A stretch of 39,417 nt of DNA. Source: Chitinophaga pinensis. Lineage in GTDB: Bacteria > Bacteroidota > Bacteroidia > 2-12-FULL-35-15. The number at the start of each line of letters is the position of its first letter. Within the stretch, counting starts at the first letter, position 1. Below are positions 8,423 to 17,017 of this stretch, piece after piece. The translations under genes were made by a program, and so were the position numbers. The stretch is taken from assembly GCA_945885475.1 (NCBI GenBank), contig CAMCYR010000027.1:1-39417 (forward strand). Direction: 5' to 3'. Under the pieces are notes generated by a model. The model was not told where the DNA came from, did no database searches, and saw only the letters and a program-made list of their open reading frames with translations.

Positions 8423-9469
8423 TTATTTTTTTTGAAGTAAGGAGTCCCATCCTTGAGCTGTTAATGGTATAGATGTTCCTCCTTTTGAAATAAGGTTTAC
8501 CCCTTCTTTGTTGTTCGTTAAATGTCCGATAATGGTAATGTCAGGATTTGCTTTTATTTTCGGAAAATCAGCTTGATCAATAGTGAATAGCAATTCATAA
8601 TCTTCTCCTCCGCTAAGGGCGCAAACGGTAGGATCGAGGTTGAATTCACGCGCCATGTTATAGGTTGAAGGGTCAATTGGTATTTTTTCTTCAAATAAAT
8701 TACATCCAACATTTGACTGGGTTGTAATGTGAAGTATTTCGGAAGCCAATCCGTCAGAGATATCAATCATGGAAGTCGGTTTTACCTCCAGTTTTTTCAA
8801 TAAACCGGGAATATCTTTTCTTGCTTCCGGTTTAAGTTGTCTTTCTAAAATATAATCATTGCCTTCCAGGTCCGGCTGTACGCCAGGTGATTCCAGGAAA
8901 ATTTGTTTTTCACGCTCTAGTAGCTGTAATCCTACATAAGCGCCTCCAAGGTCACCAGTGACACAAAGTAAGTCGCCTTCTTTGGCAGTATTTCGGTATA
9001 CAATCTCATCGCTGGAAGCTTCTCCGATTGCTGTTATGCTTATTACCAGCCCCGACTTCGAACTCGTCGTATCACCACCCACAATGTCTACATTGTGTTT
9101 TTTGCAGGCCATCATCATTCCTGCGTATAATTCTTCCAATGCTTCTACCGAAAAACGACTTGAAATAGCTAGCGAGATTGTGATCTGCTTTGGCATTGCA
9201 TTCATTGCATAGATATCCGATAAATTTACGGAAACCGATTTAAATCCAAGGTGCTTTAGTGGCATGTAGGCTAAGTCGAAGTGAACTCCTTCTACAAGCA
9301 TATCTGTTGAAACGATTGTCTGCTTCCCTTTGTAGTCAATGACTGCCGCATCATCTCCAATTCCTTTTATAGTGCTTTCATTCTTGATCTCAATGAATTG
9401 AGTCAAGTGTTTGATCAATCCAAATTCTCCTAAACTACTTAATTCTGTTCTATCGGTATTTTCTAACAT
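8423..9469 (-). CDS. thiL: Thiamine-monophosphate kinase
   Basis: 348 residues, the usual ThiL length. ThiL phosphorylates thiamine phosphate to thiamine diphosphate in the cytoplasm. The AIRS-type fold signatures are visible: G-I-G-D-D-A-A-V-I-D (36-45), S-T-D-M-L-V-E-G-V-H-F-D (54-65), N-L-S-D-I-Y-A-M, V-G-G-D-T-T-S-S (130-137), V-T-G-D-L-G-G-A, D-I-S-D-G-L-A and S-G-G-E-D-Y-E-L-L-F. It is the first gene of a minus-strand unit, and the propeller kinase starts 43 bases after its stop. No other thiamine genes are present and no TPP riboswitch was recognised upstream. A good promoter lies at 9488-9519. Confidence 0.96.
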   Translation of the reverse strand: MLENTDRTELSSLGEFGLIKHLTQFIEIKNESTIKGIGDDAAVIDYKGKQTIVSTDMLVEGVHFDLAYMPLKHLGFKSVSVNLSDIYAMNAMPKQITISLAISSRFSVEALEELYAGMMMACKKHNVDIVGGDTTSSKSGLVISITAIGEASSDEIVYRNTAKEGDLLCVTGDLGGAYVGLQLLEREKQIFLESPGVQPDLEGNDYILERQLKPEARKDIPGLLKKLEVKPTSMIDISDGLASEILHITTQSNVGCNLFEEKIPIDPSTYNMAREFNLDPTVCALSGGEDYELLFTIDQADFPKIKANPDITIIGHLTNNKEGVNLISKGGTSIPLTAQGWDSLLQKK

Positions 9470-9487
9470 TGCATTTTATATATGTAA

Positions 9488-9519
9488 CAAAAGTAAGGCT
9501 TATCTGTGAATGCCACAAA
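9488..9519 (-). promoter_or_regulatory. Bacteroidota-type promoter of the thiL-kinase-regulator operon
   Basis: On the minus strand TTTG (9519-9516) is followed after 20 bases by TACTTTTG (9495-9488), matching TTTG / TAnnTTTG. Transcription would start near 9481, about 12 bases before the thiL ATG at 9469. Confidence 0.65.
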
Positions 9520-9545
9520 AGATAACGATCTATTCATTGTATTAT

Positions 9546-9575
9546 TTTGAGGTATCTATTTTTTAATTAATTTTA
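9546..9575 (+). promoter_or_regulatory. Weak promoter candidate for the GT-C glycosyltransferase
   Basis: TTTG at 9546-9549 and TAATTTTA at 9568-9575, 18 bases apart. The second element differs from TAnnTTTG at the last base. A start near 9582 would give a short leader to the ATG at 9599. Confidence 0.35.
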
Positions 9576-9598
9576 GGATGTAAAATACTGATGACCGA

Positions 9599-11281
9599 AT
9601 GTCTAAAAAAGAAAAACAAACTGTAAAAGCAACTGTTATTGAAAAAAGTCCCATATCAAAAATGAATGGCAAGTCCGATCTTTTTGATAGAATAAACAGA
9701 TGGTTTGAGAGGCACGAAAAAATTATATTCTACAGTCTTTTGTTTTTTTCAACGCTTTTTTCCTTTTTGTTATTTGATGCAAAAGTTTCCGATGGCGGAG
9801 ATGATTCTTCCTATATAGAAAGAGCGTGGTCTCTGCTTCATGAAGGTAAATTTCCCTATTACCAGGGACCGGGTTATCCTATTTTCTTGTCAATGATTGT
9901 AAAGATATTCGGACTCAATGTTATTGCATTGAAAATGTTTTCTGTTGTTTGTCAGTTTGGTTTTGTATGGTTCGCTTATAAAGCGTTTGTAAAAAGAATC
10001 CCGTACACCGTTTTATTCGCTTTGATTTCTTTTATTTCCTTTAATCATTTCATTCAATATTATTCTGGTCAGACATTCACAGAAACATTTTTTCTGTTTC
10101 TGCAATCCATTTGTTTTTATATTGTTTTTAAGATCATCGATGGCATTAAAGAGGGGCAAGGGTTATTGGACGACTTAAAGGAGAACTATTTAAAGTGGTT
10201 GCTGTTCGGATTAATGTTTGTTCTATTGAGCATCTCTAAAAGTGTTGCTATCGTTGCTATTGTTGCCGTGATCCTGTATTTTGCATTAAACAAAAATTTC
10301 AAACAGGTAGTATTTGTTTTAGTTTCATTTTTTCTGATTCGTCTGATCTATCAATACATAACCACTTCGTTATACGGCCCTTCAAATTCTGATCAGTTTG
10401 AAATGATCTTACGGAAAGAGCTTTATAAAAAAGAGGCAGGGTATGAGGATTTTGGCGGTATGATCGATCGTTTTTTCAATAATTTTAATACGTATATGTC
10501 ATTGCATATTTATCGTATTATGAAACTCCGGGGAGAAGCATATGAGTTAACCAGTATCATTCCTCAGCTGGCATACATCTCCGCATTGATCATTGGAATT
10601 TTCACATTCCTGACTTATAAAAAAAATAAATTTGTTTTTTTTACGAGTGTTTATCTGATTGTACTTTGTGGCGGAATCTTTTTTGGAATTCAGGCTGCGA
10701 ATATGCAGGACCGCTTGATCATAATTGTGATCCCGTATATTTTTCTTTTATTTTTTTACGGATTCTACGAGTTGGTAAAGAAGTATTCTGGACTACAGAT
10801 CATCTTTATTCTTTTCGCAGGTTTTATGTTGCTCAGAACAATTGGTACATCCATTCAAAAAGAAAATGTAAAAGCATTTAAGAAAAATTTAAGTGGTGAT
10901 ATTTATTATGGTTATTCCCCTGATTGGGAGAATTTCTTAAAGATGAGTAAATACTGTGCGGATAGTTTGCCCGATAGTGTAAATGTTCTTTCAAGAAAGC
11001 CTTCCATGTCTTTCCTTTATGGCAATGGAAAGAAGTTTGTCGGACAATATATGGTTACCTCAATGGATGCAGACACTGTGCTGATGAATTGGAAAAAACA
11101 AAATGTACAGTATGTGATATTGGGTAGTTTACGAATGAATCCCAAAAAGAATAACGGCAGGGTGATCAATACGATCCACAGAATGATCGGACCTTTATAT
11201 CAAAAGTATCCGCAAAAGATCCGGCTCGTAAAAACGATTGGTAAGCTTGAAAAGTGTGAGTTATACGAAATTCGTTATTGA
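9599..11281 (+). CDS. Multi-pass membrane glycosyltransferase, GT-C fold (ArnT/PMT-like)
   Basis: 560 residues. After a Lys-rich cytoplasmic start (1-40) there is a membrane helix. The first external loop carries the GT-C acidic motif D-G-G-D-D-S-S-Y-I-E (Asp68, Asp69), followed by a G-P-G-Y-P-I-F-L segment as in ArnT and PMT-like enzymes. About ten further hydrophobic helices run to residue 420, and a soluble C-terminal domain (about 430-560) would be periplasmic. GT-C enzymes move a sugar from a polyprenyl-phosphate carrier to a lipid, protein or glycan on the outer face of the inner membrane. The acceptor is unknown. The gene is convergent with the four-gene glycosylation operon that follows and may serve the same pathway; a second GT-C protein heads that operon. 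Confidence 0.8.
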   Translation: MSKKEKQTVKATVIEKSPISKMNGKSDLFDRINRWFERHEKIIFYSLLFFSTLFSFLLFDAKVSDGGDDSSYIERAWSLLHEGKFPYYQGPGYPIFLSMIVKIFGLNVIALKMFSVVCQFGFVWFAYKAFVKRIPYTVLFALISFISFNHFIQYYSGQTFTETFFLFLQSICFYIVFKIIDGIKEGQGLLDDLKENYLKWLLFGLMFVLLSISKSVAIVAIVAVILYFALNKNFKQVVFVLVSFFLIRLIYQYITTSLYGPSNSDQFEMILRKELYKKEAGYEDFGGMIDRFFNNFNTYMSLHIYRIMKLRGEAYELTSIIPQLAYISALIIGIFTFLTYKKNKFVFFTSVYLIVLCGGIFFGIQAANMQDRLIIIVIPYIFLLFFYGFYELVKKYSGLQIIFILFAGFMLLRTIGTSIQKENVKAFKKNLSGDIYYGYSPDWENFLKMSKYCADSLPDSVNVLSRKPSMSFLYGNGKKFVGQYMVTSMDADTVLMNWKKQNVQYVILGSLRMNPKKNNGRVINTIHRMIGPLYQKYPQKIRLVKTIGKLEKCELYEIRY

Positions 11282-11302
11282 TTGATGCTGTTCAATCGAT
11301 AA
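11275..11302. terminator. Possible weak hairpin between convergent genes
   Basis: TTATTGATTGA (11275-11285) can pair with TCAATCGATAA (11292-11302) with one mismatch and a 6-base loop. It overlaps the GT-C stop codon. The only T run on the plus strand is 15 bases further on, so termination here is doubtful. Confidence 0.35.
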
Positions 11303-11321
11303 CGGATTTCAAAAGTATTTT

Positions 11322-12329
11322 TTATAAGTTCGATAAGTCGCTAATCCAGGCTTTTAGCAAGGTCATTTCCTCTTTCCCGATTACATTTATATCAATCAGT
11401 TTTTGATAGCAGGTAACGAGATTTTCAGAAATGTTGTCTTTGCCAGGCTTTAAATTAAGCGCTTGTAATTCTTTGCAGATATTCAGATTGTTAGAATATC
11501 CCGGAATTTCATCTTCAAAGTCCTTCATCAGGTTGTGCGCATTTCGCTCCTGCCAAACGGTCGGCTCATGATATAAGATACTCCATCCACATTCCCATGA
11601 AATGCGCTGTGCTACATAACTTCTCCATATATCAGTCATTCTGAAACTACAATAAGAAGGAAGATACATTAAAGCAAATGCTTCTTTGAACCAATGTGTA
11701 TTTTGGCTATTGAAAGGGCTCCAGGCATTTTTACCAAGCGCCAATCTTTCTTTGATTTCAAAATTCATCGGTAAAGGATATGTGAGGCGGTATACTGCAT
11801 CTACATCCGGATTTTCATCTGCGAGTCCTTGTTGAATAGGACAGTTGACAGGAATGTTTTTTAAAGTTGAAAGATCGATTTGTTTGTTTTGCAATTCTTC
11901 CAGGGGAAATCCACGCGGCCAGATCATGTTTTTTGTAAAGTAGTGGTATACATTCACCCAACCAGCATTTTCAAAAGCATAACTTTTGACTTCTCTACTT
12001 TTTTCAGTCCAGAATTCGGCTCTTGGTATATTATCATCATCCGTCTCAACTAATTCTTCCGCACCATTTTTAATTGCTAATAGGTATCCGAGATTTTTTC
12101 TAGAGTAATGGCGTGTTGGAGTAATTTTAGCTAATTCAAAGGGGAGTGTCAACTGACGGTCAACGCTCCAATAATCACATCCTTCCATTTTAAATTCAGA
12201 AGGTGATTTTGTATCACCAATTACAATGTAATCGACATTCCGTTCTTTGCATTCTTTTGCAAATTGTGTTAGGATCGGGTGCTTATCATCTGCTATGGAA
12301 GTGATGATCAATGTTTTTTTTACTGACAT
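11322..12329 (-). CDS. STELLO-like (DUF288) glycosyltransferase
   Basis: 335 residues, soluble, no signal peptide. The opening K-K-T-L-I-I-T-S-I-A, then V-I-G-D-T-K-S-P, the S-R-K-N-L-G-Y-L-L-A-I-K-N-G-A helix and the acidic E-T-D-D-D-N-I-P (Asp97-99) match the STELLO glycosyltransferase family (PF03385). This family is best known from plants and nematodes, where plant members associate with cellulose synthesis. Asp97-99 are the likely nucleotide-sugar/metal site. It is the last gene of a four-gene operon, one base after the double SDR gene. In this context it probably adds a sugar to a glycan being built on the cytoplasmic side; donor and acceptor are unknown. Confidence 0.78.
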   Translation of the reverse strand: MSVKKTLIITSIADDKHPILTQFAKECKERNVDYIVIGDTKSPSEFKMEGCDYWSVDRQLTLPFELAKITPTRHYSRKNLGYLLAIKNGAEELVETDDDNIPRAEFWTEKSREVKSYAFENAGWVNVYHYFTKNMIWPRGFPLEELQNKQIDLSTLKNIPVNCPIQQGLADENPDVDAVYRLTYPLPMNFEIKERLALGKNAWSPFNSQNTHWFKEAFALMYLPSYCSFRMTDIWRSYVAQRISWECGWSILYHEPTVWQERNAHNLMKDFEDEIPGYSNNLNICKELQALNLKPGKDNISENLVTCYQKLIDINVIGKEEMTLLKAWISDLSNL

Positions 12330-12330
12330 G

Positions 12331-14361
12331 TTAGTGCATAAATTCGTTCAACTCTTTTTTTATTTCTTCAAAACCAACATCTGGTTTATAATTAAAATCC
12401 CTTTCAGCGGCAGTAATTTCGCCTGCAATATCTTTGTGGAATTTTCCTGCAGCATGAATGGTTGCATTAAGTTTTCCAAAGAGCGCGCAAAATCTGTCAA
12501 GTATACTAAATAATTCGCACATCCATTTTGGAATATACAGCGGATTATATTTAACACCGAGTCCTGCAGCAATATAATTATAGATATCATCTACTGTATG
12601 GTCCGCTTTTTTGTCTCCGATCCAATACCATTTCCCAAAAGTGTTTTTACTTTTTTCGGCTTTTAAAAATGCTTGTATGATATTGTCTACATGTGAAATA
12701 CTGCGGTAGTTTTTGCCATTCCCGAACACAATTTGTTTTTTCCAATAAAACATATTGAAAAAGTTTTTATTTCTATCGGGCATAAAAGGACCAAAGAACC
12801 AGAAGCCGCGCAAAGATGTTCCATCAATTTTTCCTTCCGATGTTTTATCTAAAATATATTTTTCAGCTAAGTATTTCGAACTGCCATAATTTTTGTAAGG
12901 ATGTGCAGTTGTATTTTCATCAAATATTCTCTTTTCTCTTCCGTATCCGCAGATGCTGTCTGTTCCCATAAAAAGAACCCTGCGGATTCCTTTTTCTATG
13001 CAGGCATCAACAAGATTTTTTGTACCGATAAAATTAATGTCATTGAACGTTTTTATGCTTTTGGGATAAATAACTCCGGCCAAATGGTAGACCGTCGTTA
13101 CATTTTCTAGAGCAACTTTTAAGCTTGCTACGTCAAAAATATCGCCATATACAATTTCAAAATTTTCTGGTAAAGAAATTAATCCCTTAAATTTTGGCTG
13201 AACAAGCAGCTTGATTTTTCTGCTTACGGCATTGTTTCCGAAGCGGTCACCGTTCATTAAAATATCTACCATTCTGTTGCCCAGCCAGCCGGGAAATCCA
13301 GTAATCAAGAGAACATCATTCTGATCGTATGCGTGTTTCTGAAGCTGGAGATTGTTTTTTTGGTTAAGTTGTAGCAGTCCGAGTGCTTTTTTCTTCGTAT
13401 CAACAATTGCTTTTGATATTATTTCATCGCTAGGAGTAATCGAATAATTTAATTCTCTGATTGCTTTTTGCGAGTCGTACCAACTATAGTTTCCGATAAC
13501 TGTTTTGATGTATTTCGGATCCACCGGGCTTTTTTTACCGAGTAGTATTTTTGCGACAACAGCTCCTAAATAAATGATCCATTTAGGTATAAAAATGGAA
13601 GGTGGTTTGTGTCCGGAATATTTTGAAAGTGTTCTATAAAAATCTTTGAAGGTAATGTTGTTACCGGCAACAATGTATTTCTCATTCGTTTTTCCTACGA
13701 GCCATGCATTGATGTGCGCTTTAGCAACATCGTGAACGGAGGCAACAGAAATCCCTCCTGCAAAATAAAAAGCCTGCCCCTTTTGAAAATAATCTTTGAT
13801 GATCTTGTGCGGAGGAGTAAGTTTAAGATCGTTGTCTCCAACAACCCATGAAGGGTATAGTCTTCGGAGGTCCGCTTTGTTTTCTTTGATAAGCAAATCG
13901 CAATATTCCTCAGCTAAAAACTTTCCTTTCACATAAGGACTTTCTAAATATGTAGCTTTGTTATTTTCATTGATAAGCATTGACTGCTGGGAGGAGCGGC
14001 CAAGGACAACAACAGAACTGGTATAAATAATTGTTTTAACATGCTTACTGATAGCTGTGTCAATAACAATTTTAGAAAGCTCAAACGTATTTGCAATGAC
14101 CCTTTTCTCGTCGCTGGTGTCGGTCGTATTTTCAGAAGCGATATGAAAAAGTGCATCACAATTTGCTAAAACAGCATGATAAGAATCCGGAGAAAGTAAA
14201 TTTACCAAATGAATATGCGCACCTTTCTTTTTCAGATCAAGAATGTTCTGGTTTTCTTTTCTGATCAGCAATGAAGTATCAAAGCCCAATTCAAGCAATT
14301 GCATTGCAACATGATATCCAATATGACCGGATGCACCGGTAATAACAACTCGTTTTTGCAT
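12331..14361 (-). CDS. Fused protein of two NAD-dependent epimerase/dehydratase (extended SDR) domains
   Basis: 676 residues, twice the size of one extended SDR. Domain 1 (1-320) has the cofactor motif T-G-A-S-G-H-I-G (8-15) and catalytic Tyr143/Lys147 (S-P-Y-V-K-G-K). Its body resembles dihydroflavonol-reductase/3-beta-HSD-like proteins. A linker of about 30 residues leads to domain 2 (about 348-676), with T-G-F-P-G-W-L-G (354-361), the loop Y-H-L-A-G-V, and catalytic Tyr492/Lys496 (N-Y-G-S-S-K). Both active sites look intact, so two reduction, epimerisation or dehydration steps could take place in one protein. It lies 5 bases after the GT2 gene and 1 base before the STELLO-like gene. It probably modifies a nucleotide sugar or carrier-linked sugar used by its neighbours. 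Confidence 0.85.
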   Translation of the reverse strand: MQKRVVITGASGHIGYHVAMQLLELGFDTSLLIRKENQNILDLKKKGAHIHLVNLLSPDSYHAVLANCDALFHIASENTTDTSDEKRVIANTFELSKIVIDTAISKHVKTIIYTSSVVVLGRSSQQSMLINENNKATYLESPYVKGKFLAEEYCDLLIKENKADLRRLYPSWVVGDNDLKLTPPHKIIKDYFQKGQAFYFAGGISVASVHDVAKAHINAWLVGKTNEKYIVAGNNITFKDFYRTLSKYSGHKPPSIFIPKWIIYLGAVVAKILLGKKSPVDPKYIKTVIGNYSWYDSQKAIRELNYSITPSDEIISKAIVDTKKKALGLLQLNQKNNLQLQKHAYDQNDVLLITGFPGWLGNRMVDILMNGDRFGNNAVSRKIKLLVQPKFKGLISLPENFEIVYGDIFDVASLKVALENVTTVYHLAGVIYPKSIKTFNDINFIGTKNLVDACIEKGIRRVLFMGTDSICGYGREKRIFDENTTAHPYKNYGSSKYLAEKYILDKTSEGKIDGTSLRGFWFFGPFMPDRNKNFFNMFYWKKQIVFGNGKNYRSISHVDNIIQAFLKAEKSKNTFGKWYWIGDKKADHTVDDIYNYIAAGLGVKYNPLYIPKWMCELFSILDRFCALFGKLNATIHAAGKFHKDIAGEITAAERDFNYKPDVGFEEIKKELNEFMH

Positions 14362-14366
14362 TTAAT

Positions 14367-15101
14367 TTAAAGCTCCTTTGGTTTTGATGTCAATCGTAAA
14401 AAGAAATAATATAATAAAGTCTGATAGGCATTCTTTATTGCATTTTTTGAAACACGTGGAGAAGGTGCCTGGTAGTGGATAGGAACTTCAACTGTTCTGT
14501 GTTTTCGCAACAGATAACGTAATTCTGTTTGGTAAAAATGAGCTTTCGATTTAAATTCGTGGTTGATGATCTTTTCAACTACATCACGATGAAAACCCTG
14601 GTAACCTGAAGTCATGTCACGTAATTTTGTTCCCAATAGCATGTTTGCCAAGACGGTGCCTGTTTTAGAAAGCATTCTTCTTTTGAAAGGAGAATCACCC
14701 ATTGATCCACCGTTAATAAAGCGACTTCCAAATGCGCATTCGTTCCCTTCATTCAATACACGTAAAAACATCGGAATTGCTCTTGGGTCATGAGAAAGTC
14801 CTGCGTCCATTTCAATAATTATATCATGTCCGGCTTCAAATGCCGCGCGTAATCCACGGACATATGCGTCAACTACATTTTTGTTTTCGGGAGCCCAAAC
14901 GGTAATATATCTGGAGTCTCTTGCAGATAATTCCTCACAAAGTTCAAGCGTTCTGTCGTTCGAAGCTTTATCAATAACAAAGTATACGTTACCCGGATTC
15001 AGTTCATCAATAACAAAATTGAGCATTTCAATAAATGGTTTGAAATCCTGTTCTTCATTGGCCATCGGAATAACGATCGCCCAATTTTTATAATAAAACA
15101 T
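14367..15101 (-). CDS. Glycosyltransferase family 2, polyprenol-phosphate sugar synthase-like
   Basis: 244 residues with a complete GT2 (GT-A) domain and no membrane helix. It opens with A-I-V-I-P-M-A-N-E-E, keeps Asp44 (V-I-D-K-A-S-N-D-R-T), and has the donor/metal motif E-M-D-A-G-L-S-H-D-P (Asp99, Asp105). G-S-R-F-I-N-G-G-S and D-M-T-S-G-Y-Q-G-F follow, typical of DPM1-type dolichol/undecaprenol-phosphate mannose or glucose synthases. Enzymes of this type load one sugar on a lipid carrier at the cytoplasmic face, and the product is the donor for GT-C enzymes. A GT-C gene ends 11 bases upstream in the same operon, which fits a donor-maker and user pair. Sugar identity is not predictable. Confidence 0.88.
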   Translation of the reverse strand: MFYYKNWAIVIPMANEEQDFKPFIEMLNFVIDELNPGNVYFVIDKASNDRTLELCEELSARDSRYITVWAPENKNVVDAYVRGLRAAFEAGHDIIIEMDAGLSHDPRAIPMFLRVLNEGNECAFGSRFINGGSMGDSPFKRRMLSKTGTVLANMLLGTKLRDMTSGYQGFHRDVVEKIINHEFKSKAHFYQTELRYLLRKHRTVEVPIHYQAPSPRVSKNAIKNAYQTLLYYFFLRLTSKPKEL

Positions 15102-15112
15102 GTTTTATAATT

Positions 15113-16906
15113 TTAATTATTTAGTGCACTTAAAAATTTATTCTCTCTTAATTTATCATCGTTGTGTTTGAAGTAATAGAGATAAAAGTCCTTGTAATCT
15201 TTTTGTAATTCAGCTTTTGAAGCCGTAGTTAATTTCGTTTGGATATAATTATCTACATACATTTGAAAGTCGGTGAATTTAAAACCGGCACCAAGTCGTT
15301 CTTTCAGTTGAGAAATAATCTTGTTATCGTAAGTAATAATTTCTACCCTTACCTGATAAGGCAAAACATCCATCTGAGCATATTTATATTGATCTTTTGA
15401 AATGGCACTTCTGTTAAAAATAAAATGTATTCCTTTATTCTGAAGGTATTCATAGGTTGCGTGTTTCTCGTGCCCAATTCTTCCTCGTTGAGGAACTTTC
15501 GAGTGTGCGATCAAGGTATCCGTCAGTCCGTGGTATTCCTGAGCATATTTAAAATCCGCGAAATAACCCAGGCAGGCTTGCCCACCGCGAACAAGCATTT
15601 TAGCATCGATTCCCTGGAATGTGCGGTGAAGTGCTTTTCCAAGTTTAATGTCGTTTTCAATGGGAAGGTAGGTTGTATATGCCCAGCGTTCATCGGCTAC
15701 ATCTCTATTAAGTGTCGTGATGATTTTTCCGTTTTTATCAGGTGCTTTAAATACGTCAAAACGAATTTTTGTTTCGATGAAAGTGGATAAAATTAAAACA
15801 GTAAAGATGACGTTCAGATTTTTCTTTGAAGCAAGTTTTAATAAAGAATAATAAATGATAAAATAAATAAAAGGAGCGATAGGGATTATAAAACGTGCAT
15901 GCATAAAATCGCCGCCCACTTTTGCGACGAATACAATCAGATATGCGTAAACCATCAAAACCGAAGTCAGGAATGCAGCGTTCCAATTGTCAGAAAGGTA
16001 CGCTTTCAGATTTGTAAAAAGCTTTCCTTTTAGCAGAGGCAACAAGGCAAAAGGAGGCAGAAGGATAATCAGAAACGAACTGAAGTGTGGTTTAAAATAG
16101 AGCCATATGTAATAAAAACCTTTGCTGAAAAGCGTTTCACTACCTAATTTATCGTAATAGGTATTTGGGAAAATGAATCCGAAATAGTTGTATCGCCAGA
16201 TAAAATAAGGAACGTAAATAACTATGATAGCGAGATTCAGAAAAAGCAGACTAGAGATTATTTTAAGAAAACTAATTTTGTTTAAAAGGAGTTGAAATGC
16301 AAAAAAAACATTGGCAAGAAACAAGATAAGTAAAGTGTCTGGTCTCGTCATTAAAGCCAGGCAAAGGTATAATCCGGTAAACACAAGTTTTTTATTTCCT
16401 TCAATTGATGAAAAAAAGAATGTGTAAAAAGCACAGCACAGGAGGAAGCTGAAGAAAGCTGTTTCTAGACCGCTGGTTGCCCACACATTGTAATCGTAGT
16501 TTAATGCGAGCGCGACAGTAATGAATGGTAAAATGAAAACATTGTTGCGTTTCGAAATTTTATATCCGATAACAGAAAAAAGAATAAGCGTTCCAATGGA
16601 AGATAGAATGCCGAGCACTTGCGTTGTGATCAGAGGGCTAAATTTGAGCCAGGCGAGAAAACTCACCATTATCAGCCATAAAAAGTGTGTATACCCTTCC
16701 ACGTGTTCACCTTTGTTGTAAACAAATCCATTGCCATCCAAAATATTCTGAACATATCTAAATGCAATAAAAATATCATCGCCTAACCATTTTAGTTTGT
16801 AGGAGTAGATAATACTTATGATAACAGCAACAATAGAAATGGCGATGAACAGACTTTTTTTGTGGGTCAGTAAGGGTAATTCAACTTTGTTTTTTTGATT
16901 TGCCAT
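15113..16906 (-). CDS. Multi-pass membrane glycosyltransferase, GT-C fold, first gene of the operon
   Basis: 597 residues. A short Lys-containing cytoplasmic start and one helix (18-36) precede the external loop L-G-D-D-I-F-I-A-F-R-Y (Asp43, Asp44). Then comes the segment G-F-V-Y-N-K-G-E-H-V-E-G-Y-T-H-F-L-W, a signature shared with mycobacterial-type polyprenol-phosphate-dependent GT-C enzymes. Around ten more helices extend to about residue 385. The last 200 residues form a hydrophilic, presumably periplasmic domain with D-E-R-W-A-Y-T-T-Y-L and a Gly-rich R-G-G-Q-A-C-L-G-Y stretch. It probably transfers a sugar from the lipid donor made by the next gene's product. It is transcribed away from the suf operon, with a -7-like box at 16949-16956. 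Confidence 0.8.
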   Translation of the reverse strand: MANQKNKVELPLLTHKKSLFIAISIVAVIISIIYSYKLKWLGDDIFIAFRYVQNILDGNGFVYNKGEHVEGYTHFLWLIMVSFLAWLKFSPLITTQVLGILSSIGTLILFSVIGYKISKRNNVFILPFITVALALNYDYNVWATSGLETAFFSFLLCCAFYTFFFSSIEGNKKLVFTGLYLCLALMTRPDTLLILFLANVFFAFQLLLNKISFLKIISSLLFLNLAIIVIYVPYFIWRYNYFGFIFPNTYYDKLGSETLFSKGFYYIWLYFKPHFSSFLIILLPPFALLPLLKGKLFTNLKAYLSDNWNAAFLTSVLMVYAYLIVFVAKVGGDFMHARFIIPIAPFIYFIIYYSLLKLASKKNLNVIFTVLILSTFIETKIRFDVFKAPDKNGKIITTLNRDVADERWAYTTYLPIENDIKLGKALHRTFQGIDAKMLVRGGQACLGYFADFKYAQEYHGLTDTLIAHSKVPQRGRIGHEKHATYEYLQNKGIHFIFNRSAISKDQYKYAQMDVLPYQVRVEIITYDNKIISQLKERLGAGFKFTDFQMYVDNYIQTKLTTASKAELQKDYKDFYLYYFKHNDDKLRENKFLSALNN

Positions 16907-16948
16907 AAACGGTTATCAGGTGCATTTTTGAATAAAATATTGATTTAT

Positions 16949-16956
16949 CAAAAATA
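16949..16956 (-). promoter_or_regulatory. -7 element candidate of the glycosylation operon
   Basis: On the minus strand TATTTTTG (16956-16949) matches TAnnTTTG about 43 bases before the ATG at 16906. No TTTG was found at the right distance upstream, so the assignment is tentative. Confidence 0.4.
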
Positions 16957-17017
16957 GAAAAAGTAATCAGCACAGTGCCCATTATTTATGCTCTAAATAA
17001 TTAATCGCTATTTCTTG

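Noticed and set aside
9470-9598. TPP riboswitch upstream of thiL
   Set aside because: The leader is only about 12 bases from the predicted start and none of the conserved TPP-riboswitch segments is present.
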